Shown here in pieces: positions 42,865-51,801 of a DNA stretch of 64,000 nucleotides. The position numbers and the translations under genes are program-made. The stretch is from an uncultured Alistipes sp. (GTDB lineage Bacteria; Bacteroidota; Bacteroidia; Bacteroidales; Rikenellaceae), in the NCBI GenBank assembly GCA_937899895.1, contig CALBQR010000058.1:1-64000 (forward strand). The letters run 5' to 3'. Each line of letters begins with the position of its first letter. Position 1 is the first letter of the stretch. Below the pieces are notes generated by a model. That model had not been told where the DNA came from, did not search any database, and was given only the letters and a program-made list of their open reading frames with translations.

Positions 42865-43404
42865 TTACGATTTAGGCTCGCGTTGTTTATTGCGGTGATT
42901 TTGAATCTGCTCAACAATCCACAACTCGACAATGCCGATAAAGACGCCAACTGTGCCTTCGACAAAGCGTAGCACACCATTCTTTAATGGTGGCAAATCG
43001 GGAATCTCTTGTGAGATGACAGAGATGATTATCAGTGTCATTGCAGCTACGGTGCCGCCGTCGGGGACCTTTAACATCATACACAGAGCCTCCAAAATGC
43101 AGAATGAGATTGCAAGTCCGTGAAGTGAGAAGGGAAAAAGTTGCAGATATGTGGTTGCGATAACAGCACCAATGAGCGTACCAAGAACGCGCAGCCACCC
43201 CTTATGTATCGACTCTCGTACGTTTTCGGACTGTATAACGACAATCGTCGATGTGCAGGCAAGCATTGCTCCCATATAGCTTGATGCGTGAAAACGGCCC
43301 GTAATATGTGCGCCAACGGCGTACGCAACCACAATCGCAATGCAATGAAGTGCGATTTGTGATATAGAGATGCGCTTTAATGCTTTGTGTAATGACTTGC
43401 TCAT
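42865..43404 (-). CDS. FUSC/aromatic acid exporter-like membrane protein
   Basis: 179 residues from ATG 43404, with five or six membrane segments and the FUSC-like sequence GWLRVLGTLIGAVIATTYLQLF. It corresponds to one FUSC membrane module without a C-terminal soluble domain. A longer start at 43461 is possible. Substrate unknown. Same orientation as the gene upstream (43499-44494), but likely a separate unit. Confidence 0.75.
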   Translation of the reverse strand: MSKSLHKALKRISISQIALHCIAIVVAYAVGAHITGRFHASSYMGAMLACTSTIVVIQSENVRESIHKGWLRVLGTLIGAVIATTYLQLFPFSLHGLAISFCILEALCMMLKVPDGGTVAAMTLIIISVISQEIPDLPPLKNGVLRFVEGTVGVFIGIVELWIVEQIQNHRNKQREPKS

Positions 43405-43498
43405 TGCGGCCGAAGTTATGTTTATAACACTTTTTCGGTCGGCAAACTGCAATAAGCGCACCGAAGCGACTTATTGGTTATCGTAAAACGGGATGGTG

Positions 43499-44494
43499 TT
43501 AGCGCTTTTTCTCGGTCGGAGTAATCTCAATTTGATCAAGCAGCAGATCAAGATCGGCATACTTTGTCTTATAATCGTATGTCAGACGAGTGGGGCAGAG
43601 CGCAGGAACTTTGCTCTTCTTTGACGGCATATATGCTCGCAGATTGGCCTCTATCTGTTTGAGGATAGAGGCGTTACGATCATATATGAGAATTGAAACA
43701 GCCGTTACGCTTTTTGTTGCGACATCGACCGTTGCAATGATCTGTGTCGCTTTCGATGCCAACATCGGGAATGAGATTCGATAGTATTGTGTTTGGCCGT
43801 CGGTACTTTGTCCGAGAAATGCGTAGTCGGGACGATATTTGTAAAAATGGCGATTGTGCCCGATTGCTGCGACGGCAAAATTCAACTCCGAAAGAGCGTA
43901 GTGGAGCGACTCGTCAAGTTTGTGAAATGTGCTTTGTGCGCTATCTTCGGTCGCATTACGCTGAATGGGCAGGTGAAACCATCCCTCGGAACGAAAATAG
44001 GCGAGTTCCTTGCTATCGACCAGATTTTCAGCCTCGATTGTGCCCTCGGAGTGGAACTTCATATAGTTGAAATCGAAATGGGCTGTCATTTTGCAATTAA
44101 AATCCATTGCCGTCGATTCGCCTGCGCACTCTTCGAACATCGCACGTGCCTGATCCGATGTGCGATCGACATCTGTGTCGGCGATGATCTTATCATCAAT
44201 TTTTAAGATATACTCAATCGAGCCACTCTGCATCGCCTCATTACCTACTTCGCGTTCGAGAGTTTGATAGCCGATAGCGTGCGCTGCGAGCTTATATTCG
44301 GGGCGGATGCGGCGGAAGTCGATATCAACCACGCCATCGATATCGGTAACGGCTCTCGGTGCCCCTTCAATGGTGATAATCGCATACGAAATGGGCATTC
44401 GCATCTCATTTACAACGCGAATATTGAAATCCTGTCCAAAGGCGTTGAGTGCAGTAGCGAGTACCAATGTGAGTAGTGTGGCAATTCGTTTCAT
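43499..44494 (-). CDS. Exported protein with CarboxypepD_reg-like domain
   Basis: 331 residues with a signal peptide (MKRIATLLTLVLATALNAFGQ). Residues about 22-105 look like a carboxypeptidase-regulatory-like beta domain (NIRVVNEMRMPISYAIITIEGAPRAVTDIDGVVDI). The remaining 220 residues contain no motif I recognise and are rich in Tyr/Phe strands. Common in Bacteroidetes as a periplasmic or outer-membrane-associated protein. Function unknown. Confidence 0.7.
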   Translation of the reverse strand: MKRIATLLTLVLATALNAFGQDFNIRVVNEMRMPISYAIITIEGAPRAVTDIDGVVDIDFRRIRPEYKLAAHAIGYQTLEREVGNEAMQSGSIEYILKIDDKIIADTDVDRTSDQARAMFEECAGESTAMDFNCKMTAHFDFNYMKFHSEGTIEAENLVDSKELAYFRSEGWFHLPIQRNATEDSAQSTFHKLDESLHYALSELNFAVAAIGHNRHFYKYRPDYAFLGQSTDGQTQYYRISFPMLASKATQIIATVDVATKSVTAVSILIYDRNASILKQIEANLRAYMPSKKSKVPALCPTRLTYDYKTKYADLDLLLDQIEITPTEKKR

Positions 44495-44539
44495 TGCTTG
44501 TGTCGTTTTGTTGTTTTACAAAGATATGACAAATATTAT

Positions 44540-44579
44540 AAATAAAAACGGATGCCTCTTTCAAAAAAGACATCCGTTT
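44540..44579 (-). terminator. Terminator of the nspC-thrC-manA unit
   Basis: AAACGGATG (44546-44554) / CATCCGTTT (44571-44579) with a TTTTTATTTAT tail on the minus strand. Confidence 0.85.
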
Positions 44580-44600
44580 AATACAGCTCGTTAAGAGGTG

Positions 44601-45575
44601 CTATTCAAGAAAGACCTCCAATATGCGGCCCTTGCCGGTTATTGTAACTTCGTTCAACTCGGCGGGAATCAGTACCAATTCACCTGCATTGATCTTCTCC
44701 GAGCCGCCATCGGTTGAGATTGTGAAATCACCTTCGGCAGCGATATAGACTGCAAAAGAGTCAAATTTTGCAAGGTCGCGGACATACTCACCATCAATTG
44801 CTATCAGATTGGTATTGAAGTGATCACGCTTGATCAACTCAACCGAAGAATTAACTTCGGGAGTCTTGGTGAGTACATACTCATCTTCGCTCTCGAAATC
44901 AATAGCATCTATTGCTAAAGCGGTATGTAATTCGCGCGGACGACCTTCCGAGTCGACGCGATCCCAATCATAAACACGATAGGTAATATCGGATGCCTGC
45001 TGAATCTCGATCAGTTCGATCCCCTTTCCGATAGTGTGAATCGTTCCGGAGGGGATAAAATAGACGTCGCCACGCTTAACCTCATATCGATTAAGTAGTT
45101 CGGGCAGGCGGTTGGTTACAACTGCATCAATAAACTCCTCACGCGAAACGGGGCGTTTGAAGCCGATATATAATTCGGCTCCCTCACTGCAATTAGTGAT
45201 ATACCACATCTCGCTTTTGCCATATGAGTTATGACGCTCGGCGGCCAGCTCATCGTCAGGATGTACCTGAATAGATAGGGTGTCTTGCGCATCCAAGGTC
45301 TTGAACAGCAGAGGAAAGACAACGCCAAAACGCTCGAAAATCTTCTCGCCGACCAAATCACCCATATAGACTTCGATCAACTCCTCGATGTTGTTACCCT
45401 TGAGCATTCCGTTGGTAACCACCGAGAGGTCGCCACGAATGCCCGATAAATCCCAACTTTCGCCATATTGGCGACTACGGTCAATACGCAACCCTTTGCC
45501 CTTCTGGGCAATGAGCGTAGAGCCTCCCCAAATGCGAGGCTTCAAACGAGGGCGGAATTTTAACGGATATAGCAT
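44601..45575 (-). CDS. manA: Mannose-6-phosphate isomerase, class I
   Basis: 324 residues, cupin zinc enzyme linking fructose-6-P and mannose-6-P. N-terminal PRIWGGSTL, zinc region SIQVHPDDELAAERH and GKSEMWYI, then YFIPSGTIHTIGKGI. The length is that of the short bacterial class I form. Lies 41 bp downstream of thrC; terminator follows. Confidence 0.95.
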   Translation of the reverse strand: MLYPLKFRPRLKPRIWGGSTLIAQKGKGLRIDRSRQYGESWDLSGIRGDLSVVTNGMLKGNNIEELIEVYMGDLVGEKIFERFGVVFPLLFKTLDAQDTLSIQVHPDDELAAERHNSYGKSEMWYITNCSEGAELYIGFKRPVSREEFIDAVVTNRLPELLNRYEVKRGDVYFIPSGTIHTIGKGIELIEIQQASDITYRVYDWDRVDSEGRPRELHTALAIDAIDFESEDEYVLTKTPEVNSSVELIKRDHFNTNLIAIDGEYVRDLAKFDSFAVYIAAEGDFTISTDGGSEKINAGELVLIPAELNEVTITGKGRILEVFLE

Positions 45576-45616
45576 CGTTAAAAATGTGTGTTAAATTAAG
45601 TTTGTCTCTTTTTCTA

Positions 45617-46909
45617 CTACTCAAACATAGCTTCTACTTTCGCGATCACATCAGCCTCGTCGGGGGTAAGTGAGAAGACGTGAGTGGGCCTCAAATGCCA
45701 CAACTCCTTGCCCTCTTGTGCTTTGCGCTCGCCTCCGCCAGTGATGTTCAGCATAACGATCTTCTCCTTATCAACCTTGCCGTCAGCAATAGCCTTGATA
45801 AGTGATGCCGTTGCAACTGCGGCAGCCGAATAGATATCGCAACCTTCGGTCTGCTCGAATAGCTCGGCAGCCTTCTTTGCGGCAGCATTGGTTATAGCAA
45901 AGATCTCGCCATCAGTATCTTTCAGTGCATCGTACAGACCGCCGATAATGCCATAGGGCGGCTTGCGGTTCGAGAGAACCTTTGCATTGATAATCTCTGC
46001 ATCACGACGAGCCTTATTGTCATCGTAAGGCAACATCTCGCGCGAATCAACTCTCCACGCATCAAACATCGGCACGAAAGGAGCATTCTGCGATACCATC
46101 AGTTTGGTTTTGGTCGTGCCGAAACGGCCGTCTGCGATGAGTCGCATATTTGCCTCCCAAGCAGCGATTGCACCGGTACCACTACCAACAGCCTGGAAAT
46201 AGTAGTCGGGGATCTGACCAATGGTAGTTGTTGCCGACAGCATTGTCGTTGCCATACCGTCGCGGCGAGCGATATTCTTTGCGCCACCCTCGGCATAGAA
46301 CTTCTTTGATTTCAAAGCGAGGTTACTCAAATGGATAGCATCGAAATAGTCGCCACCATTTTCGCACGAGATCAGTTTGACGCAGGGATTCAGCGGTTTA
46401 TCAAACCACAGAGCCGACAGATTATCAGCAGGAACGCTCAACAACAGCGGAATGTTATTGTCCGAGCAAACCTTTGCAAATGCACGTGCGGTGTTACCGG
46501 CCGAAGCTACAACAAGAATCTTATCGTTTTTGGGATCAATACGACCACATACCGAATATGCCTCGGTCTCCTTAAACGAGCAGGTGCTCATCTTTGCTCC
46601 GATAGCGGGGTTATAACCATTGAAGGTGATATAGAGGTTTTTCAATCCGAGGGCCTCGGCCAAGCCTTTGCTTCGATAGGTAACGGGAGCCGAAGATCCT
46701 TCAAGCATACGACTGATAGGCAGCCAATCTGCAAATTTATAGATGCCGTAGCTGTTGTCGCGTACCTCAATCTGCTTTTTAGCATAGATAGCGCGTACCA
46801 ATGAAGGCGATTTGCACTCCTTATCATCAAGCACCCAGCCTGTATCCTCGAACTCGCGTCCCGTAGCAACACATTGCAGGGTGTATTCTGTGGGCTTAAA
46901 TTCTTCCAT
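45617..46909 (-). CDS. thrC: Threonine synthase
   Basis: 430 residues, PLP-dependent, converts phosphohomoserine to threonine. Motifs: APVTYRSKGLAEALGLKNLYITFNGYNPAIGAKMSTCSFKE (PLP-lysine region), VVASAGNTARAF (phosphate loop), and QAVGSGTGAIAAWEA. Middle gene of the putative nspC-thrC-manA operon, with 44 bp to nspC. The aspartate pathway also supplies the semialdehyde used by the carboxynorspermidine route. Confidence 0.93.
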   Translation of the reverse strand: MEEFKPTEYTLQCVATGREFEDTGWVLDDKECKSPSLVRAIYAKKQIEVRDNSYGIYKFADWLPISRMLEGSSAPVTYRSKGLAEALGLKNLYITFNGYNPAIGAKMSTCSFKETEAYSVCGRIDPKNDKILVVASAGNTARAFAKVCSDNNIPLLLSVPADNLSALWFDKPLNPCVKLISCENGGDYFDAIHLSNLALKSKKFYAEGGAKNIARRDGMATTMLSATTTIGQIPDYYFQAVGSGTGAIAAWEANMRLIADGRFGTTKTKLMVSQNAPFVPMFDAWRVDSREMLPYDDNKARRDAEIINAKVLSNRKPPYGIIGGLYDALKDTDGEIFAITNAAAKKAAELFEQTEGCDIYSAAAVATASLIKAIADGKVDKEKIVMLNITGGGERKAQEGKELWHLRPTHVFSLTPDEADVIAKVEAMFE

Positions 46910-46953
46910 TTCTTTTACTTATTTTATGTTTTATTTAATTATTCTTCAATCTG

Positions 46954-48084
46954 TTACGACATACGATCGCGATAGTCCTCATAGCCAAACGTGCGTACTA
47001 TGTCAAAGCTATCGTCTTCGTGCCAAATGGCAATTGAGGGGTGCTCAACGCCGTTAAACATTGTTGTTTTGACCATCGTGTAGTGGATCATATCTTCAAA
47101 AATGATACGATCGCCCACCTTCGGATCCTTGTCAAAAGACCAATCGCCATAGAAATCGCCGGCTAAACAACTATTTCCACCCATACGCCATTTGCGCTCA
47201 TTCTCCGCAGGGTCGTGTGCTCCGATAATGGCGGGTTTATAAGGCATTTCCAAACAGTCGGGCATATGACACGCGAACGACACATCGAGCATTGCTGTAT
47301 TAACGCCTCCACTCTGAATAACATCCTCGACGGTCGATACCAAATAACCTGTACGCCAAGTAAATGCGCTGCCAGGTTCGAGTATCAGGCGCAGATGCGG
47401 ATGACGACTGCGGAAATCATTCAGCACAGAGATTAACTCGTCGCAATCATAATCCTTATGTGTCATCAGGTGGCCACCGCCCATATTGAGCCATTTAATT
47501 TGTGGCAAGAGGTGCCCGAAATGTTTTTCAACAGCCTCCAAAGCCAAACGCAGGTGTTCGGGGCGCGATTCGCAGAGCACGTGGAAATGCAGACCCTCGA
47601 TGCCTGCGGGAAGTTCCTGCAACTCATTGGCGCGAATACCAAGACGCGAACCTGCAACGCAGGGGTTGTAAAGGTCGGTTTCAACGGGCGAGTATTCGGG
47701 GTTGATTCTCAAACCGCACGAAATACCACGCAGCAGAGCTTGTGCGCCAAAACGCGTAAACTGGCCGAGAGAGTTGAATGTTATATGGCTGCTGCACTGC
47801 AAAATCTCTGCAAATGAGCGGTCGGTATATGTCGGAGCGTACGTGTGAGCCATTTGGCCATACTTCTCCATCACCAATCGCGCCTCGGCAGCCGACGATG
47901 CAGTTGCTCCGTCAGAGTGCTGGGCGAGGGTGGGGAAGATGCTCCACATTGCGCACGCTTTCAACGCAACAATAATCTCCGCGCCCGTAGCTTTACGGAC
48001 ACGGTCAATAATCTCCATATTTTTCGCGAGCAGTTTCTCGTCGAGGACAAAACAGGGAGATGGTAATTTTCGGAAGTCTATCAT
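46954..48084 (-). CDS. nspC: Carboxynorspermidine decarboxylase
   Basis: 376 residues, PLP-dependent alanine-racemase-fold decarboxylase. N-terminal LPSPCFVLDEKLLAKN, PLP-lysine in IIVALKACAMWSIFP, HFHVLCE and the C-terminal GNSCLAGDFYG with catalytic Cys, the NspC pattern. It removes CO2 from carboxyspermidine/carboxynorspermidine, completing the pathway whose dehydrogenase is at 38662-39852. First gene of the unit with thrC and manA, with its own promoter. Confidence 0.94.
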   Translation of the reverse strand: MIDFRKLPSPCFVLDEKLLAKNMEIIDRVRKATGAEIIVALKACAMWSIFPTLAQHSDGATASSAAEARLVMEKYGQMAHTYAPTYTDRSFAEILQCSSHITFNSLGQFTRFGAQALLRGISCGLRINPEYSPVETDLYNPCVAGSRLGIRANELQELPAGIEGLHFHVLCESRPEHLRLALEAVEKHFGHLLPQIKWLNMGGGHLMTHKDYDCDELISVLNDFRSRHPHLRLILEPGSAFTWRTGYLVSTVEDVIQSGGVNTAMLDVSFACHMPDCLEMPYKPAIIGAHDPAENERKWRMGGNSCLAGDFYGDWSFDKDPKVGDRIIFEDMIHYTMVKTTMFNGVEHPSIAIWHEDDSFDIVRTFGYEDYRDRMS

Positions 48085-48111
48085 CAGCCGAACTTGTCAT
48101 TAAATATTATG

Positions 48112-48142
48112 CAAAAATAGCAAAATTCGGCTATTTCCCAAC
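48112..48142 (-). promoter_or_regulatory. Promoter of nspC
   Basis: TATTTTTG (48119-48112) with GTTG (48142-48139), 19 bp apart on the minus strand. The stretch 48143-48343 has no gene or RNA I recognise. Confidence 0.5.
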
Positions 48143-48343
48143 CATTTATGACCTAAATAAGTATAAATACCTATATTAATAATTGATATATTGTGAAAGT
48201 ATCATTGAAAACGACCGAGAGATGAGGCCGTTATCCTCCGCTTTGCAAGGGGCTTTTCGTGGGCGATTATTGGGCGAAGCAGGTTATCGGACGAACAGAG
48301 ATAGTAGGGGCTATTTGCGCATTGCATCTCCACCTAAATCACC

Positions 48344-48383
48344 CCAAAAAACAGCGACCGTGATCTTAAAAGATACGGTCGCT
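48344..48383 (-). terminator. Terminator of the rsmD unit
   Basis: AGCGACCGT (48353-48361) / ACGGTCGCT (48375-48383) with a GTTTTTTG tail on the minus strand. Confidence 0.85.
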
Positions 48384-48413
48384 ATTATTATGATAATCTG
48401 TTAGTTACAACAA

Positions 48414-48947
48414 TTACCTGCGGAAGAACGCGAACTGCACGCTACCATAGCTGCGTTGCTGCTCGAATAGCGGATGATTGGAGTAATCCTGCCCCTTCGG
48501 ATGCTCAAAAATGAGCAACCCGCCTTCGCGCAAAAGATTGCGTTCAAAGACCAATTTGATGACCTCTTCGCTGCCTTCCAAATCGTATGGTGCGTCAGAG
48601 AAAATAATATCAAACTGCTTGGGACAGCTCTTCAAATAGAGGAAAACATTTGCGCGAGTGGGATACATCTGCTTGAATCCGAGTTCGGCGGATGTACGCT
48701 TAATAAAATTGTAATGTACAGCATTGACCTCTACCGAAGTAACACTCTTTGCTCCACGCGAACAAAACTCATAGCTGATCGACCCCGTGCCGGCAAAAAG
48801 ATCCAGCACATCACACTCCTCGAAATCGACCATATTGCCCAGCACATTGAACAGATTCTCTTTGGCAAAATCTGTCGTAGGGCGAGCTCGAAGATTGTTG
48901 GGCGGATTGATGATACGTCCGCGATGTGTTCCGCTAATTATTCGCAT
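48414..48947 (-). CDS. rsmD: 16S rRNA (guanine(966)-N2)-methyltransferase
   Basis: 177 residues. N-terminal RIISGTHRGRII and the SAM motif DLFAGTGSISYEFCSRGA are diagnostic for RsmD. Motif IV, usually DPPY/F, reads SDAPYD here. Methylates G966 in helix 31 of 16S rRNA. Its start overlaps the end of the DUF3822 gene by 10 bp, a conserved Bacteroidetes pairing as far as I recall. Confidence 0.94.
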   Translation of the reverse strand: MRIISGTHRGRIINPPNNLRARPTTDFAKENLFNVLGNMVDFEECDVLDLFAGTGSISYEFCSRGAKSVTSVEVNAVHYNFIKRTSAELGFKQMYPTRANVFLYLKSCPKQFDIIFSDAPYDLEGSEEVIKLVFERNLLREGGLLIFEHPKGQDYSNHPLFEQQRSYGSVQFAFFRR

Positions 48948-49528
48948 ACTACCTTCTTGTAATATTTATTCAATGTTTTGGCTGCCTCACGAGCATCGTC
49001 GGCAAATCCGTTTGCACCTTCGATAACGATTTTGAATCGTTTCAGATCAAATCGCTTGTCGATCGAAGCTGCGTAGTATAGAATATCGACCTCCTTCTTC
49101 TGCGGCAATATCTCTGCCATTCGCAATTTGCTCTCGCTCCATACCTTTATATATATAAGACGCTTGGCCAAATACATCCACACGGTCGGCTCGGTGCATA
49201 TACGGGTACGCATAAGTGGAGTAGTAAAGCCGTATTTATCGTCGCCATAAAGTTCCGCAGCCGCCGATATTAATGTGTTAGGGATAGCGATTGCGGCAAT
49301 GATCTGACGTTTCTCATCGGCTACAACGGTCGCAGATTCATTCTCTGTAAGATAAATTCCGTTGATCTCTAATATCTTTACAGGATTGATCTCTTCGCAT
49401 AACTCGAATGGCATAAGAGCTACGCGATCTGTCAGCACCTCGATTTCGACGAATTGCTCTTTCGACGAGGGTTTCGGCAGATCAGAGCGTGAAAAAGAAT
49501 GTCCACTCAACAAGAGCTGAATGGACAT
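48938..49528 (-). CDS. DUF3822 family protein
   Basis: 196 residues from ATG 49528 (MSIQLLLSGHSFSRSDLP), the usual DUF3822 start. The family has an actin-like fold and no known function; members are typically encoded beside rsmD, with which it overlaps here by 10 bp. From memory many homologues are longer, so this may be a short version. Upstream in-frame codons lie inside the neighbouring gene and are not used. Confidence 0.82.
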   Translation of the reverse strand: MSIQLLLSGHSFSRSDLPKPSSKEQFVEIEVLTDRVALMPFELCEEINPVKILEINGIYLTENESATVVADEKRQIIAAIAIPNTLISAAAELYGDDKYGFTTPLMRTRICTEPTVWMYLAKRLIYIKVWSESKLRMAEILPQKKEVDILYYAASIDKRFDLKRFKIVIEGANGFADDAREAAKTLNKYYKKVVCE

Positions 49529-49550
49529 TCTGTTCGCGGTAGGCGAAGGA

Positions 49551-50183
49551 TTACTCCCAGTTACCTGCCTCATTGTTAGGCTGCTCCAAGTCGCCGACCT
49601 TGATGCCGGGATACTTGTTGTAGATATTCTTGCACTCGTCAACCAGGTTGATCAACTCCTGACGATACTTAACAGTGTCAAGGAAGAGCTTATAGGGAGC
49701 CTTGCAAACCATAACGGGAACGGGAACGTTACCTACGGTTACTACGCCTGCGTCCATAATGAACTCGCTCTGGCTACCGGTACCGGGGATGAAGCGGAAG
49801 TTGCGTACATCCTGCTCGGTGAGCTTCTTGGGCGAGAAGATGGTATCGATAACTGCCATCGAGAACTTCTCAACGTTCTTAATCTTCTTTGCTTTCAGAG
49901 CTGCCATTGCAACCGAGTCATCCTCGTCAACGAGCTTACGCTCCATAACGAGCGAGTCGTTCAGAACGAACTCGATCAGCGAGTCGAAATCAGCGGTGAA
50001 GTGCTGGTACTTCGACTTGAATGCACGCTGTGCAGCGCGGATGTCCTTAATGCGCTCGATAACGGCAGTTTCCTTGCGGCCCTTTTCAGCCTCAAACTCG
50101 ATAGGTGTTGCTACCTGACGGTAAACGACATAAACTAATGCGACGATAACGATCGCAAGAATCAATTGGAGTACTTTTTTCAT
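49551..50183 (-). CDS. Single-pass membrane-anchored protein, unknown function
   Basis: 210 residues with one N-terminal membrane segment (MKKVLQLILAIVIVALVYVVYRQV) and a soluble outer part. The segment after the anchor (RIKDIRAAQRAFKSKYQHFTADFDSLIEFV) resembles pseudopilin-type helices, but there is no prepilin peptidase site. It lies 22 bp upstream of DUF3822 in the same orientation, forming a three-gene unit with rsmD. Common in Bacteroidales and uncharacterised. Confidence 0.8.
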   Translation of the reverse strand: MKKVLQLILAIVIVALVYVVYRQVATPIEFEAEKGRKETAVIERIKDIRAAQRAFKSKYQHFTADFDSLIEFVLNDSLVMERKLVDEDDSVAMAALKAKKIKNVEKFSMAVIDTIFSPKKLTEQDVRNFRFIPGTGSQSEFIMDAGVVTVGNVPVPVMVCKAPYKLFLDTVKYRQELINLVDECKNIYNKYPGIKVGDLEQPNNEAGNWE

Positions 50184-50255
50184 TTGTTGTTATAATTTAT
50201 TAAGTTTGTACAAAATTTTTGACACGTGCCACCAGCTTAATTTTTGATTAAAAAT

Positions 50256-51686
50256 ATGCTTAACACACATATCGCGACCCAAATTTACGCAAATTTTAGT
50301 TTTGTACCAACTTTTGGGCAAAAAAAAATCGTAGAAAAATTCTCCGATTTCATTTGTGATGCCGATTTCAACCGCATTTTGATCATTAACGGATACGCGG
50401 GAACAGGTAAAACATCGCTGGTCGCGGCTTTTGTGTCTGCTCTCAAAGAACTGAATATCAAACCGATACTACTCGCTCCTACTGGTCGCGCAGCAAAAGT
50501 TCTTGCCGGATACGCCTCGCAACCGGCCCAAACGGTCCATAAAAGAATTTATCGACAGAATAGCACAACTTCTTACGAATCACGCTTCTCTCTGGCCCCA
50601 AATAAGGAGCACGACGCCTGTTTCATCGTAGATGAAGCCTCGATGCTCTCGAACTTTTCGCGCGAGGAATCTATCTTTGGAACGGGTAATCTGATTGGCG
50701 ATTTGGTGCAGTTTGTTCGCAATGGCAAACGTTGTCGTTTGATATTGGTGGGGGATAGTGCCCAGCTGCCGCCAATCGGCGACGAACGCAGCCCTGCACT
50801 CGATCCCGATTATATGTCGGCGTATGGCGATGTGGAGTACTGCACGCTTGATGAGGTGGTGCGTCAGCAGATGGATTCGGGTATTCTGTTCAATGCTACG
50901 CTGACACGTTGTATGCTCGAAAAAGGGATCTATGAACCACCCCGTTTCGATATGTCGTTTGCAGATTTCGAGGCTATTTCGGGTATGGAGTTTATGGAAA
51001 AACTCGAAGAGTGTTATTCGCGTTACGGTAAGGATGAAACCATCGTTATCACTCGCTCCAATAAGCGGGCAAATCGTTTCAATGCGGGTATTCGTCGGCA
51101 GGTGCTCTATGCCGAAGAGGAGATTGAGAGTGGTGATATGATGATGGTGGTGAAAAATAATTATCATTTTACCGAACGCGAGGAGGATTGCAAAATCGAC
51201 TTCATCGCCAATGGTGATATTGTTCGCCTGCGTCGTCTGCGACGTTTTGAGGAGCTATATGGATTCCATTTTGCCGAAGCGGTGCTCCAACTTATTGATT
51301 ATTACGGTTATGAGCTCGAATGTAAGGTGTTGCTCGATACGGTTAGCTCCGAGTCGCCCTCGCTCACGCGCGAGGAGAGTTCGCGCTTGTTTTATGCCGT
51401 AGAGGAGGACTATAAGGATATCCGCAGCAAGGCCAAACGCTATAAGGAGATTATGGAATCACCTTATTATAATGCCGTGCAAATCAAATTTGCATACGCC
51501 GTAACTTGCCATAAAGCACAGGGCGGACAGTGGAGTGCAGTGTTTATTGATCGAATGTTGTTTGGCGATGAACCGATGACTCGTGATCTGATGCGCTGGC
51601 TCTATACGGCACTTACACGAGCCACCGAGAAGGTCTATCTGGTCAATTTCGACGAGAAATTTGTAGGGGAGCGTGAAGATTTTTAA
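50256..51686 (+). CDS. RecD-like ATP-dependent DNA helicase (AAA_30/UvrD_C_2)
   Basis: 476 residues from ATG 50256. Walker A NGYAGTGKTSLVAAF, Walker B IVDEASML, and the C-terminal UvrD_C_2 segment FAYAVTCHKAQGGQW and LYTALTRATEKVYLV: the superfamily 1B helicase core of RecD2/Dda-like enzymes, without RecBC partners nearby. Likely acts in DNA repair or replication-fork processing. Divergent from the 49551-50183 gene. Confidence 0.92.
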   Translation: MLNTHIATQIYANFSFVPTFGQKKIVEKFSDFICDADFNRILIINGYAGTGKTSLVAAFVSALKELNIKPILLAPTGRAAKVLAGYASQPAQTVHKRIYRQNSTTSYESRFSLAPNKEHDACFIVDEASMLSNFSREESIFGTGNLIGDLVQFVRNGKRCRLILVGDSAQLPPIGDERSPALDPDYMSAYGDVEYCTLDEVVRQQMDSGILFNATLTRCMLEKGIYEPPRFDMSFADFEAISGMEFMEKLEECYSRYGKDETIVITRSNKRANRFNAGIRRQVLYAEEEIESGDMMMVVKNNYHFTEREEDCKIDFIANGDIVRLRRLRRFEELYGFHFAEAVLQLIDYYGYELECKVLLDTVSSESPSLTREESSRLFYAVEEDYKDIRSKAKRYKEIMESPYYNAVQIKFAYAVTCHKAQGGQWSAVFIDRMLFGDEPMTRDLMRWLYTALTRATEKVYLVNFDEKFVGEREDF

Positions 51687-51714
51687 TAATATTCGTGAAA
51701 TAATTGTACTATGT

Positions 51715-51746
51715 GTTGCATAGTAATAGAAAAATTTATAGATTTG
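51715..51746 (+). promoter_or_regulatory. Promoter of the head-GIN protein gene
   Basis: GTTG (51715-51718), 20 bp, TAGATTTG (51739-51746). Confidence 0.6.
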
Positions 51747-51801
51747 CACTATCGAAAAGATTTAAAAGCAGATTTATAAATTAAAAAAATAAGCAACACG
51801 T

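Noticed and set aside
48143..48404. Possible 73-codon frame or RNase P/SRP-like RNA in the nspC-rsmD gap
   Set aside because: No RNase P or SRP core motif and only weak pairing; the frame has no start context, promoter or similarity that I can recognise.
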